Below the pieces are notes generated by a model, which saw nothing but the letters and a program-made list of their open reading frames with translations, ran no database searches and was not told the DNA's origin. Positions 15,187 to 23,765 of a stretch of 64,000 bases of DNA are shown one piece after another. The DNA lies in contig JAZQUU010000026.1 of assembly GCA_045631485.1 (NCBI GenBank), positions 1-64,000 on the forward strand, in the 5' to 3' direction. This DNA is from SIG452 sp045631485 (GTDB lineage Bacteria > Bacillota > Clostridia > UMGS1840). Positions within the stretch are counted from its first letter, which is position 1; each line of letters opens with the position of its first letter. The position numbers and the translations under genes are program-made.

Positions 15187-16647
15187 CTATAGAATTATTT
15201 TTTCAATCTGCTGACTTTCAAATTTTAATTCTCCGTCGACATAAACTTTAAATCCCTGTCCTTTTTGATATCTTTCCCCTGTTTTATCCCACAAGATGCT
15301 TAAGCAATGATTGTGATACAAAATACCGTCTGCACAGAAATAATCCATATCAGTTTCCGAAAACAGCGGATTGATTTCGATTTTTTCATCATCTCTTGCT
15401 CTCACACCGGCTAAACCGTTTAACACCAAATCACAATAACTGGAATGATTATAGTGTCTGCCTCTGGTACGGGCAAATTCATCCCAACCTAATTCTCTGA
15501 TATTTTTACGAGTGAGCCATTCTCCTGTGAAAGGGTCTAAGTTCTCGTCCACATACGGAACTTTTTCCCCGTTTTCCGAAATATCATACTGAGAATTTGC
15601 ATAAAGCTTTAACCAATTAAAATAATCGGATTTATTCATCACATCCTGATTGTAATTACATAAGAAATTTCCCAGTGCGGTTAAGGTCTGGCAAGTAGCA
15701 AATGGCCAGGACGGTCCGTTCCATAAACAAACATGAGGATAAACTCTCATAAACTCGGGAGAATTTTGTTCCGTTGTGGTGGGACCATAAGGAGCATAGA
15801 AATAATTTTTATCATTTAAGAATTTCCAGGCTTCGTTTTTGTCTTCATCCGGCATATTAAAATACCATGGCAAATATCCGGAAATTTCACGAATATCACA
15901 AAGCCAATAACCGTTTTTACGATTTTTATAGAAAGATGCACCGTTATCCCAAAGCAGATTATCCATTCTCTGCTTTTGGAGTTTGGCTTCTTCTTCGTAA
16001 TATGCTGCTTCCTCTGTTTTACCAAGACGACCTGCAATTTTCGCCAAAGCAACTGCATCCCCGTAATGATAAGAATTGATGGTGGGACGGCATCCATTTC
16101 CGCTGGCGGAGTATTCCATGCCATCAAAATCGTCTACCTGATAGAGCAGATTATCACTTTCACGGAACTGATGTCTGTCTGCCCATTTTTTATAATTGGC
16201 TTTCAAATCTTCATATAAGGATTCTGCCAAAGAAAAATCACCGGTTACCTTGCAGATTGCATACACAGAATCGGAAAGCCAACCGCTGTATGTCATGGGG
16301 TCTGCCCCTTCTTTAAACCAAAAGCGAGCATAGTCATCTAAATATTTAGGATTATGAAGCCATCTGCCTTCATACATATGATGCCCGATGGGACAAGCAA
16401 TACTTCCGTAAATGCCACCCCAGAAAACCTCGGGGGTAAATTCGGTGATAATATATCCCAAAGGAGTTTCTTTGATATGGCTGCAATAACTGTGCCAACG
16501 GTAATAATAAACTTCTTCAATATTTTTATCGGAACTGTCAACAAGCGGAATCCCTACCTCAAAAGGAGAAATTTCAGTGATACCGGATTGATACTGTTCC
16601 TTGATTGTTTCTTCATTCAGGACATAATATTTTTTTGTTTGCATCAT
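15187..16647 (-). CDS. MGH1-like / GH63-type glycoside hydrolase
   Basis: A 486-residue protein with the repeating helix-hairpin pattern of an (alpha/alpha)6 barrel. Recognisable segments are PEVFWGGIYGS, MTYSGWLSDSVYAICKVTGD, YSASGNGCRPTINSYHYGDAVALAKIAGRLG, and VCLWNGPSWPFATCQTLTALGN, the WNGPSWP block being typical of mannosylglycerate-hydrolase/GH63-like enzymes. There is no signal peptide, so it acts on an imported, small glycoside. The start is ATG 16647: TTGGAG lies six bases upstream, while the in-frame start at 16668 has no site. It is first in the run glycosidase-symporter-AraC. Substrate unknown. Confidence 0.72.
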   Translation of the reverse strand: MMQTKKYYVLNEETIKEQYQSGITEISPFEVGIPLVDSSDKNIEEVYYYRWHSYCSHIKETPLGYIITEFTPEVFWGGIYGSIACPIGHHMYEGRWLHNPKYLDDYARFWFKEGADPMTYSGWLSDSVYAICKVTGDFSLAESLYEDLKANYKKWADRHQFRESDNLLYQVDDFDGMEYSASGNGCRPTINSYHYGDAVALAKIAGRLGKTEEAAYYEEEAKLQKQRMDNLLWDNGASFYKNRKNGYWLCDIREISGYLPWYFNMPDEDKNEAWKFLNDKNYFYAPYGPTTTEQNSPEFMRVYPHVCLWNGPSWPFATCQTLTALGNFLCNYNQDVMNKSDYFNWLKLYANSQYDISENGEKVPYVDENLDPFTGEWLTRKNIRELGWDEFARTRGRHYNHSSYCDLVLNGLAGVRARDDEKIEINPLFSETDMDYFCADGILYHNHCLSILWDKTGERYQKGQGFKVYVDGELKFESQQIEKIIL

Positions 16648-16702
16648 AGTAAACTCCAAGCAATACAAAGTATTTTCAAGAAAACAAAATATTTCTTTTA
16701 TT

Positions 16703-16732
16703 ATTATAACACATAAGCATTCATTTTGTCAA
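16703..16732 (-). promoter_or_regulatory. promoter of the glycosidase-symporter operon
   Basis: TTGACA (16727-16732), 18-base spacer, TATAAT (16703-16708) on the minus strand. Confidence 0.8.
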
Positions 16733-16734
16733 AT

Positions 16735-16774
16735 AAAAAAACATTACCGATGTCCTAATCGGTAATGTTTTTTT
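16735..16774 (-). terminator. terminator of the Hdr-Flx-Frd-transporter operon
   Basis: A 17-bp stem (16735-16751 with 16758-16774) with a six-base loop and flanking A and T runs, 26 bases after the transporter stop. It nearly abuts the next promoter. Confidence 0.9.
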
Positions 16775-16799
16775 CCATATTTTTATTTTAAAATCGGTT

Positions 16800-18092
16800 T
16801 TAGAACAAAAGAATCAGAAACTGAGATACCAACACAACCGCAATTAAAGCGATGGGATAAGTTGCTGCGTAAGCTGCTGCAACATCTTCAGTACCTGCAG
16901 TACCGATTAAAGTACCCAGTGCCGGAGTGGAAGTCATACCACCGGTTAATGCACCTAAGTTGTTTAATAAGCTTAATTTTAACACGTATTTTGCAAACAG
17001 GAAACCGATAATCATTGGTACAATCGTCATAATGATACCATATACAAAATACATCACATCAAAGGTTGCAACGAATTCTGCACCGCCGGGAATACCTGCA
17101 CCAACTAAGAACAATACTAAACCTAATTCACGGAACAGTTTTAAAGTGTGCTGATCGGGCATAATATTTAATTTACCGATTCTGCCGAAATGACCGAATA
17201 CCAAGGATGCCAGCAGGCAACCGCCGGTAGTAGTCAGAGAGAAACAGGTACCGTCAAGACCTGCTGCAGATAAGGGAATTTTAATTTTACCCAGAAAAGT
17301 ACCAAGAACTGCAGCTAAAGCAAACATTGCAAAGCCGTGTCCGTCTAAGTTGAATAATTTTCCAACAGCTTTTTTCTTGGGTTCGTCTCCGGATGCCTGA
17401 ACCAGTTTCGCGCGTTCTTCTTCCATGTTGGCTTTAGAAAGTTTCGGAACCAACTGCACAAACAGCACAACACCGATAACACCAAAAATGTATGCAATAC
17501 CATGTCCAACAGATACTAAACCTTTATATCCATCTGCTACAGTAGCTTTCGCTGCAGAGAATGCAGGAGTGGAAGTTAAGGAACCGGATAACAAACCAAC
17601 AATCATAGCAACAAAACCATCTTGTTCTTTAATAGAAGCACCATAACCAAAAACTTCACCTAAGTAAATGCAACCTACTGCTGCCAAGCCACCTGCTAAG
17701 ATGATGATTAAACCTAATAATACATAGGATTTAAAGTTTCTTTTCATATTACCAAAGAATTTAGGTCCTGCAATAAAGCCAACGGAGGTAACAAATAAAA
17801 TCAAGCCCAGATTTTCAATAATGGTTAATGCTTGTTCTGCATAATTAAAGGTTGTCCCATCAGGCTTAGTTAGAAGGACATCCTTTGAAACTTCAACAAC
17901 CAAGCTTTGTTCTAAAGGACCGTAAAATAATGCACCAAAAACCAATGCAATAATAAATACACCGGCATCCCCTAAGGAAACGCCTTTAATGGTAATTCTG
18001 CCCAATGCATATCCCACAAATAAGATTGCAAATACGCAGAATAATAAGAAGGAAATTCCGGTTACAGGAATTACTCCACCAAATAAATTCAT
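16800..18092 (-). CDS. AspT/YidE/YbjL-family transporter (putative aspartate or dicarboxylate exchanger)
   Basis: A 430-residue membrane protein with two repeated halves, each carrying the family duplication motif: LLSGSLTSTPAFSAAK near 165-180 and ALTGGMTSTPALGTLIG near the C-terminus. Helices also include FVTSVGFIAGPKFF and LVLFLVGAGIPGGAEF. Known family member AspT exchanges aspartate for alanine. The two TrkA-C regulatory domains usually found in the central loop are missing; only a short hydrophilic loop (about 220-245) remains, which explains the short length. As the last gene of an operon containing a fumarate-reductase-like pair, it may exchange aspartate, fumarate or succinate (inference). 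Confidence 0.8.
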   Translation of the reverse strand: MNLFGGVIPVTGISFLLFCVFAILFVGYALGRITIKGVSLGDAGVFIIALVFGALFYGPLEQSLVVEVSKDVLLTKPDGTTFNYAEQALTIIENLGLILFVTSVGFIAGPKFFGNMKRNFKSYVLLGLIIILAGGLAAVGCIYLGEVFGYGASIKEQDGFVAMIVGLLSGSLTSTPAFSAAKATVADGYKGLVSVGHGIAYIFGVIGVVLFVQLVPKLSKANMEEERAKLVQASGDEPKKKAVGKLFNLDGHGFAMFALAAVLGTFLGKIKIPLSAAGLDGTCFSLTTTGGCLLASLVFGHFGRIGKLNIMPDQHTLKLFRELGLVLFLVGAGIPGGAEFVATFDVMYFVYGIIMTIVPMIIGFLFAKYVLKLSLLNNLGALTGGMTSTPALGTLIGTAGTEDVAAAYAATYPIALIAVVLVSQFLILLF

Positions 18093-18114
18093 ACTTTTTC
18101 TTCCTTTCCGATTG

Positions 18115-18150
18115 ATTCCCCGAAGCTTCCTTTTGGAATCTTCGGGGAAT
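18115..18150 (-). promoter_or_regulatory. intercistronic hairpin between frdA-like gene and transporter
   Basis: ATTCCCCGAAG (18115-18125) pairs perfectly with CTTCGGGGAAT (18140-18150), with four further pairs inside. No T run follows on the minus strand, so it is more likely an mRNA-stability or processing hairpin than a strong terminator. Confidence 0.6.
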
Positions 18151-18170
18151 TTCCGTTTCTTGATTAAATT

Positions 18171-19769
18171 TTATCTTTCGTGACGAGCATATTTGGGTAA
18201 CAGCATGGGAGATACGTTATCGGTATTTAAGCCTGCTGCTTCCAATTCTTTTGCATAAGTCTGAACGTGGTCTAAGTTCATAGCGCCAAGTTCAACATCT
18301 TTTGCTTTTCTTGCAGCTGCTTTCCCTGCGTTACGTCCGAATACGATAATATCTAAAAGAGAGTTACCCATCAGACGGTTTCTGCCGTGAATACCGCCAA
18401 CTGCTTCCCCTGCAACCAACAGGTTGGGGATAGCTTTGGTGTAACCTTCGCCACCGATTTCCAAACCACCGTTCTGGTAGTGGAGAGTGGGATATACCAA
18501 GATAGGTTCTTTTCTCATATCAATGCCGTAGTTTAAGTACATACGGAGCATTGCAGGAATTCTCTTTTCAATGGTGCCTTCACCGCCTAAGATTTCAATC
18601 ATGGGAGTATCCAACCATACACCGGAACCTAAGGGAGTGTCAACACCTTTGCCGTTTGCACATTCACGGATAATTGCGGAAGCGGAAACGTCACGGGTTT
18701 CTAAGGGATGCGCATAAGCTTCCCCGTCTTTGTTAACCAACATTGCACCCAAGGAACGAACTTTTTCGGTTACCAATGCACCGAAAATCTGAGAGGGATA
18801 TGCAACACCGGTAGGATGATACTGAATAGTATCCTGATACAGTAAGGGAGCGCCTGCTCTGTAACCTAAAATCAGACCGTCTGCTGTTGCACCGTAGTGG
18901 TTAGAGGTGGGGAAATTCTGATAATGGAGTCTTCCTGCACCACCGGTTGCGATGATAACGGTTTTTGCTTTTGCAACCAGGTAATCGTCAGTTTCCATAT
19001 TTAAGAGTACTGCACCTGCAACCTGACCTTTATCGTCTTTAATCAATTCTACTGCGGAAGTGAATTCAACAACCGGGATTTTGCGGTTGATCACTTCATC
19101 ACGCAGAGTTCTCATAATTTCTGCACCGGAGTAGTCCTTACAAGCGTGCATTCTCTTACGGGAGGTACCGCCACCGTGGGTGGTAACCATTCTGCCGTCT
19201 GCATCTTTATCGAACATTACACCTAAGTCGTTTAACCAACGGATAGCATCGGGAGCTTCCATTACCAGACGTTTTAACAGTTCGGGACGAGCTGCAAAGT
19301 GACCGCCGCCAAAAGCATCTAAATAGTGCTGAACGGGAGAGTCATTTTCTTTGTCTGCCGCCTGGATACCGCCTTCTGCCATCATGGTGTTGGCATCGCC
19401 GATTCTTAATTTGGTAACAATCATAACATTCGCGCCTGCTTCGTGAGCTTCAATTGCTGCGGAAGAACCTGCGCCGCCGCCACCGATTACCAATACGTCA
19501 ACATCGTAATCCACTTTGGATAAATCGATGTTTTCATTTAATAAACGGCTGTTGGAGTGGATTAAACCGGTCAGTTCCACAGGAGCTTTTTCCCCTTTGT
19601 TGGGACCGATTTTAATTTCTGCAAAACCTTCTTTGCGGTAGTCGGGATGATACTGTTCCAGGAGAGACTGTTTTTCTTCCGCGGTCATTCTTCTGGGTTC
19701 GGTTTTCATACGTTCCGCTCTGGTTGCTTCTACTTTTTTAATAGATTCACGCATAGATTCAGTAAACAT
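18171..19769 (-). CDS. fumarate reductase/succinate dehydrogenase-type flavoprotein subunit
   Basis: A 532-residue FAD protein of the SdhA/FrdA/L-aspartate oxidase superfamily, predicted to reduce fumarate to succinate in the cytosol. After a 90-residue leader segment, VLVIGGGGAGSSAAIEAHEAGA binds FAD. ANTMMAEGG has Asn127 where membrane Frd/Sdh enzymes have the His that binds FAD covalently, so FAD should be non-covalent, as in thiol:fumarate reductase TfrA and NadB. Active-site segments THGGGTSRKRMH, IQYHPTG, HYQNGGLEIGG and GRNRLMGNSLLD are present. It lies 14 bases after its iron-sulfur partner. NadB (aspartate oxidase) is the alternative but would not need FrdB. Confidence 0.85.
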   Translation of the reverse strand: MFTESMRESIKKVEATRAERMKTEPRRMTAEEKQSLLEQYHPDYRKEGFAEIKIGPNKGEKAPVELTGLIHSNSRLLNENIDLSKVDYDVDVLVIGGGGAGSSAAIEAHEAGANVMIVTKLRIGDANTMMAEGGIQAADKENDSPVQHYLDAFGGGHFAARPELLKRLVMEAPDAIRWLNDLGVMFDKDADGRMVTTHGGGTSRKRMHACKDYSGAEIMRTLRDEVINRKIPVVEFTSAVELIKDDKGQVAGAVLLNMETDDYLVAKAKTVIIATGGAGRLHYQNFPTSNHYGATADGLILGYRAGAPLLYQDTIQYHPTGVAYPSQIFGALVTEKVRSLGAMLVNKDGEAYAHPLETRDVSASAIIRECANGKGVDTPLGSGVWLDTPMIEILGGEGTIEKRIPAMLRMYLNYGIDMRKEPILVYPTLHYQNGGLEIGGEGYTKAIPNLLVAGEAVGGIHGRNRLMGNSLLDIIVFGRNAGKAAARKAKDVELGAMNLDHVQTYAKELEAAGLNTDNVSPMLLPKYARHER

Positions 19770-19783
19770 AATTTCTCTCCTCC

Positions 19784-20458
19784 TTACTTCTCAATTTCTC
19801 TGGTGTTGTAGAGTTCTTTCATTTCGGTGATGGGTTTCTGCATAATCTGTTCGATTAATTCATCATAATCACCGTGGTTAATTTCTGCAACACGATTTTT
19901 CAAATGTTCGGTTTCAGGTGCGATGTATTTACCGGTTAAACGACGGGATAATACACCAACCATGGGATGAGAAATGCCTGCGGGACATCTTACGGAACAA
20001 CATCCGCAACCTACACAGTCGAAAGATAATTCCGCGCATTTTTCAAATTCGCCTCTCTGAGCGTGAGCGATGTACTGCATAACATCTAAGTCCTGAGTAC
20101 AAGCTTTGGTACAAGCATTACAACCGATACAGCTGTAAATTTCGGGATATAATTCCATCATTACCTGCTGATTGGGTTTGATATCGTTGATGCTGTAAGT
20201 TCTTTTATCTGTGGGGAAGAACGGGATGCTTGCAACATACATGCCTTCCTGCACCTGAGTCTGACAAGCCAGACAGGTTTTTAATTCATTCTGACCTTTG
20301 ATACGGTAGATGGTTGCACAAGCGCCACAAAAACCGTGACGGCAGCCGCAACCTCTTTTTAAGGTGTAGCCTGCATATTCCATTGCAGTCATAATGGTTA
20401 AATCTGCAGGAACTTCGTAGCGTTTGCCGAAGAAAAATACATTTACTTTATTTTCCAT
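19784..20458 (-). CDS. fumarate reductase-type iron-sulfur subunit
   Basis: A 224-residue electron-transfer subunit. The N-terminal 2Fe-2S domain has C39, C44, C47 and C62 (CRHGFCGAC...C), the C-terminal domain has two ferredoxin motifs: CIGCNACTKAC (110-120) and CVGCGCCSVRCP (148-159). The third cluster looks like 4Fe-4S rather than the 3Fe-4S usual in SdhB. The protein resembles the N-terminal part of TfrB of thiol:fumarate reductase; TfrB's C-terminal HdrB domain is absent here but encoded separately as HdrB in the same operon. No membrane anchor gene accompanies it, so the enzyme should be soluble. Confidence 0.85.
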   Translation of the reverse strand: MENKVNVFFFGKRYEVPADLTIMTAMEYAGYTLKRGCGCRHGFCGACATIYRIKGQNELKTCLACQTQVQEGMYVASIPFFPTDKRTYSINDIKPNQQVMMELYPEIYSCIGCNACTKACTQDLDVMQYIAHAQRGEFEKCAELSFDCVGCGCCSVRCPAGISHPMVGVLSRRLTGKYIAPETEHLKNRVAEINHGDYDELIEQIMQKPITEMKELYNTREIEK

Positions 20459-20479
20459 ATTCTAAACTTCCTTCCTCTC

Positions 20480-21334
20480 TTAATATTCAGCCGGTAATTC
20501 GTCGATTTCGTCACAACGGAAAACGGGACCGTCTTTACAAACGTATTTGGAACCGATGTTACAACGTCCGCATTTACCAACACCGCATTTCATTCTAAGT
20601 TCCAAAGTGGTATAAACCTGTTCTTTGGAGAAGCCCATTTCGATTAATGCTGCCAAAACGAATTTGATCATAATCGGTGGTCCGCATACCAATGCAGTTT
20701 TGTTGTTTTCAAAACCGAGTTCTTTTAAGAAGGAAGGAACAAATCCAACGTGACCGTCCCAGCCTTCCTGTTCACGGTCGATGGTGAGATGCACGTTAAT
20801 GCCCTCTTCTTTTGCCCAAACTTCTTTGATTTCTTTTAAGTAAACCAAGTCATCCATACTTCTGGAACCGTATAAGATATCAACGGTGCCGTAGTTTGCT
20901 CTGTTATCAATTACATAGTTGATAACGGAACGAAGAGGAGCCAAACCGATACCACCTGCGATAAAGAGCAGGTTTTTGCCTTTTAATTCGGTTTCTACGG
21001 GGAAATTGTTGCCGTAGGGACCTCTTACGGTCAGTTCTTCGCCAACTTCCATGGTGTGAAGATAATCGGTTAAAACACCGCATTTTTTGATACTGAATTC
21101 CTGATATTCTTTATTGGTGGGAGAAGAAGTGATGGAGAACATCGCTTCCCCAACACCCGGCACGGAAACCATTGCACACTGACCGGGCAGATGTTCAAAC
21201 AGTTTGCCGCCTTCCGGTGCATTCACACGGAAAGTTTTAACATCGGGAGTCTGCTGGGTAATATGAGTAATAATGCCGATTTTCGGAACTAAAGTATCTT
21301 CGGTGTAATGTTCATGACAATTGCAATCGCACAT
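20480..21334 (-). CDS. FAD/NAD(P)-binding oxidoreductase, FlxA/AsrB-like
   Basis: A 284-residue ferredoxin-NADP-reductase-fold protein, the likely NAD(H) entry module. The FAD domain (about 15-110) contains MFSITSSPT and VRGPYGNNFP; the NAD domain contains LLFIAGGIGLAPLRSVI and ALVCGPPIM. At the C-terminus four cysteines, CGVGKCGRCNIG...C, bind a 2Fe-2S cluster as in PyrK and AsrB. An N-terminal MCDCNCHEH segment is cysteine/histidine rich and unusual. Its start overlaps the previous stop by one base. In Desulfovibrio the same protein type is FlxA of the FlxABCD-HdrABC NADH dehydrogenase. Confidence 0.88.
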   Translation of the reverse strand: MCDCNCHEHYTEDTLVPKIGIITHITQQTPDVKTFRVNAPEGGKLFEHLPGQCAMVSVPGVGEAMFSITSSPTNKEYQEFSIKKCGVLTDYLHTMEVGEELTVRGPYGNNFPVETELKGKNLLFIAGGIGLAPLRSVINYVIDNRANYGTVDILYGSRSMDDLVYLKEIKEVWAKEEGINVHLTIDREQEGWDGHVGFVPSFLKELGFENNKTALVCGPPIMIKFVLAALIEMGFSKEQVYTTLELRMKCGVGKCGRCNIGSKYVCKDGPVFRCDEIDELPAEY

Positions 21335-22365
21335 TATTTGTCTCCTCCTTCCTTAGAAAACGCTTTGATTACTTTTACAATGTTTAATGAGGAGGGGCAT
21401 TTATCTACACATCTGCCGCAACCTACACAAGAGTACATTCCGTTGTTGTTTGCAGGGAAATATACCAATTTATGCATAAATCTCTGACGGAAACGCTGCA
21501 TCTGACTGTTACGATTGTTGCCGTGAGCCATCATGGTGAAATCAGAATACATGCAGGAATCCCAGCAACGATAACGCTGAACGCCGTTTCCGGTGTTGTA
21601 GTCTTTGATGTCGTAACACTGGCAAGTGGGACATACAAAGGTACAGGTTCCGCAAGCTAAGCAGGGTTTGTATAATTCTTCCCAGATGGGAGATTCAAAT
21701 TTTTCGGTTAAAACATCGCCGTTCCAACCGTCCAGGGAAATGCTCATATAGGGCAGTTTTTCCACGATAGCTTTGGTGGTTTCCTGCTGAGCTTTTACCA
21801 GGGAATCATCAGCTTCTTCCAATAATTCTTTTACTGCTTCAGTTAAAGCGTTACCTTTATCAGTTAAAGGATTCCAGTACAGATAGTCCCCTACCAACCA
21901 GGTAGCAACATCTGCCTTGGGGTCGGTACAATCAATACCGAAAGCTTTACAGAAACAGCTATCTTCGGGTTCGTTACAAGCTAATGCAACCAAAATGCCG
22001 TGGTCACGACGAGCTTTGTAGAAGGTGTCAACAGGTTCGGATAAGAACACTTTGTCTAACACTTCAATCCCTTTCACGTCACAACCTTTGATGCCGAACA
22101 CAACAAATTCCTGACTCTGCAGTTCTTCGGGAGTGATGGACCATTTGTTTTCTTCTTTATTACAAGAATATAAGGTTTCGCTCTGGGGGAAGAATGCATC
22201 TTTTGCAGATTTTACGGTTTTTAAAGTTTCTAAGGAAACTTCTGCATCCTCGGTATAAACACCGTAATTCACCTGTTCTACTGCCAGAATGGGAAGATAC
22301 AATTCTCTTTGTTCTTTAATTTTCCGGAATAATGCCGGTAAGTTGTTTTTTGCAATCTTTAACAT
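21334..22365 (-). CDS. 4Fe-4S protein, FlxB/AsrA-like
   Basis: A 343-residue iron-sulfur protein similar in layout to anaerobic sulfite reductase subunit A. The N-terminal 210 residues are a globular domain with several cysteines (GIKGCDVKGIEVLD, SCFCKAFGIDC). The C-terminal part has CLACGTCTFVCPTCQCYDI and CVGCGRCVDKCP, two [4Fe-4S] sites. In AsrABC and FlxABCD this subunit passes electrons between the FAD/NAD subunit and the next acceptor. It starts six bases after the FlxC-like gene and overlaps FlxA by one base, which indicates stoichiometric translation. Confidence 0.85.
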   Translation of the reverse strand: MLKIAKNNLPALFRKIKEQRELYLPILAVEQVNYGVYTEDAEVSLETLKTVKSAKDAFFPQSETLYSCNKEENKWSITPEELQSQEFVVFGIKGCDVKGIEVLDKVFLSEPVDTFYKARRDHGILVALACNEPEDSCFCKAFGIDCTDPKADVATWLVGDYLYWNPLTDKGNALTEAVKELLEEADDSLVKAQQETTKAIVEKLPYMSISLDGWNGDVLTEKFESPIWEELYKPCLACGTCTFVCPTCQCYDIKDYNTGNGVQRYRCWDSCMYSDFTMMAHGNNRNSQMQRFRQRFMHKLVYFPANNNGMYSCVGCGRCVDKCPSSLNIVKVIKAFSKEGGDK

Positions 22366-22371
22366 ACTACA

Positions 22372-23337
22372 TTATCCCCTTTCGTTAGGCTCTCTGTCGG
22401 TAAACTCGAAATGAGTTAAGGGAGCTTCTGCATTGATATCTTCTCCGGCAACATAATCGCCGTAAAATTCGTTGATGTCTTTGATGAATTTTCTGTTGAA
22501 CAGATGAAGCGGAATGCCCTGAGGACAAACACGGCTGCATTCGCCACAGTCGGTACATCTGCCCGCTACATGGAATGCACGGATAATATGGAACATATTT
22601 TCCTGGAAATCATCCACATTTGCTTTCTGAGCAGTATCAAACTTGGTGCTGTCGAACACACATTTTCTGCAGCTGCAAGCAGGACAAACGTTTCTGCAGG
22701 CATTGCAACGGATACATTTGGATAATTCCTTACGGAAGAATGCAAATTTTTCTTCGGGAGACATTTTTTCGATGGCTTCGATATCATCAAAACGTCCTTT
22801 TGTTGCAGTATCACGGGATTCTAACATCTGTTCGTCAAAAATCACGTGTTCTTTGCCTTTGCAGGAATAACAACGGGACAACATCACATCATCATAAGAA
22901 ACGGTTTTATCTCCGTAGATAGTGGAAATTGCTAAGGTATCGCAAGCGTCGGTCATTTCGGCACCTTTAATGGTTTCGATACCTTTAACGCCTTGCTTTT
23001 TAATAGCTTCGATATCTAATTTACCTTTACATCCAACACCGATGATATAAGCTTTATCACGGTCCACACGATGTTCTTTTAACAACTGGTTAAAGCTGTA
23101 AGAATCGCAGGGTTTTAAGAATACTAAAGTTTTGCCTTCCTTTTTGGAAGCTTCAATCATATATTTGCTTAAGTTTGCACCGCAGAAGCCGTTATAAACA
23201 AAATCGGATAACGCTTCTTCGGTTTCAAAGAATGCCGGTTCGGGATTGTAAGCCAAGTCACCGTTTTTCCAGCCCAGCACACGAACAACGGTGCCGTCTT
23301 TTAACAATTCTTTTGCACGGGTTACTAATTCTTGCAT
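22372..23337 (-). CDS. 4Fe-4S dicluster protein, FlxC-like
   Basis: A 321-residue iron-sulfur protein. The N-terminal domain (1-190) recalls the F420-hydrogenase beta/FrhB-like fold with FLKPCDSYSFNQLL and IGVGCKGK, but whether it binds flavin is unclear. The C-terminal half has a cysteine-dense block CIRCNACRNVCPACSCRKC and a second site CTDCGECSRVCPQGI. Its first codons overlap the end of the MvhD-like gene by 13 bases. In Desulfovibrio FlxC is the equivalent ferredoxin-type subunit. Overlaps on both sides support one complex. Confidence 0.82.
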   Translation of the reverse strand: MQELVTRAKELLKDGTVVRVLGWKNGDLAYNPEPAFFETEEALSDFVYNGFCGANLSKYMIEASKKEGKTLVFLKPCDSYSFNQLLKEHRVDRDKAYIIGVGCKGKLDIEAIKKQGVKGIETIKGAEMTDACDTLAISTIYGDKTVSYDDVMLSRCYSCKGKEHVIFDEQMLESRDTATKGRFDDIEAIEKMSPEEKFAFFRKELSKCIRCNACRNVCPACSCRKCVFDSTKFDTAQKANVDDFQENMFHIIRAFHVAGRCTDCGECSRVCPQGIPLHLFNRKFIKDINEFYGDYVAGEDINAEAPLTHFEFTDREPNERG

Positions 23338-23765
23338 CGTAAATCCCCCAATCTCACATTTTTACCCAGAGAACGGATGGTATCAACAAATTCATTCATG
23401 GTCTGGGAGAATTTTACACCTTCTGCTGCAGATACCCATTCCACGCGGGTTCTGCCTTTTTCGATACCTAAATATTCCAACATGGAGAATAACAAGGTCA
23501 TACGGCGTCTTGCATAGTAGTTACCGGTAGAATAGTGACAGTCTCCGGGATGGCATCCGCAAAGGATCACCCCGTCTGCACCTTTTTCAAATGCTCTTAA
23601 AATGAACATAGGGTTTACACGGCAAGAACAAGGCACTTTAATAATTTTTACATCTGCGGGATAAGACAAACGGCTGCTGCCTGCTAAATCCGCACCTGCG
23701 TAACTACACCAGTTGCAACAAAATGCAACAATTTTTGGTCTGAATTCGTTTTCGTTTAACGGCAT
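23325..23765 (-). CDS. MvhD/FlxD-family iron-sulfur subunit
   Basis: A 146-residue protein of the MvhD family, the 2Fe-2S adaptor that delivers electrons to HdrA from hydrogenases, formate dehydrogenases or Flx modules. Five conserved cysteines are visible in AFCCNWCSYAGAD, CSCRVNP and CGCHPGDCHY. It overlaps the 3' end of hdrA by 10 bases, as expected for direct partners. The rest, ARRRMTLLFSMLEYLGIEKGRTRVEWVSAAEG, is the usual C-terminal helix pair. There is no [NiFe]-hydrogenase gene in the operon, so the donor is most likely the NADH-linked Flx proteins. Confidence 0.9.
   Translation of the reverse strand: MPLNENEFRPKIVAFCCNWCSYAGADLAGSSRLSYPADVKIIKVPCSCRVNPMFILRAFEKGADGVILCGCHPGDCHYSTGNYYARRRMTLLFSMLEYLGIEKGRTRVEWVSAAEGVKFSQTMNEFVDTIRSLGKNVRLGDLRCKN

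Noticed and set aside
18171..19769. Identification of the flavoprotein as L-aspartate oxidase NadB
   Set aside because: The adjacent FrdB-type iron-sulfur subunit and the absence of nadA or nadC favour a fumarate reductase role, though the FAD site is NadB-like.
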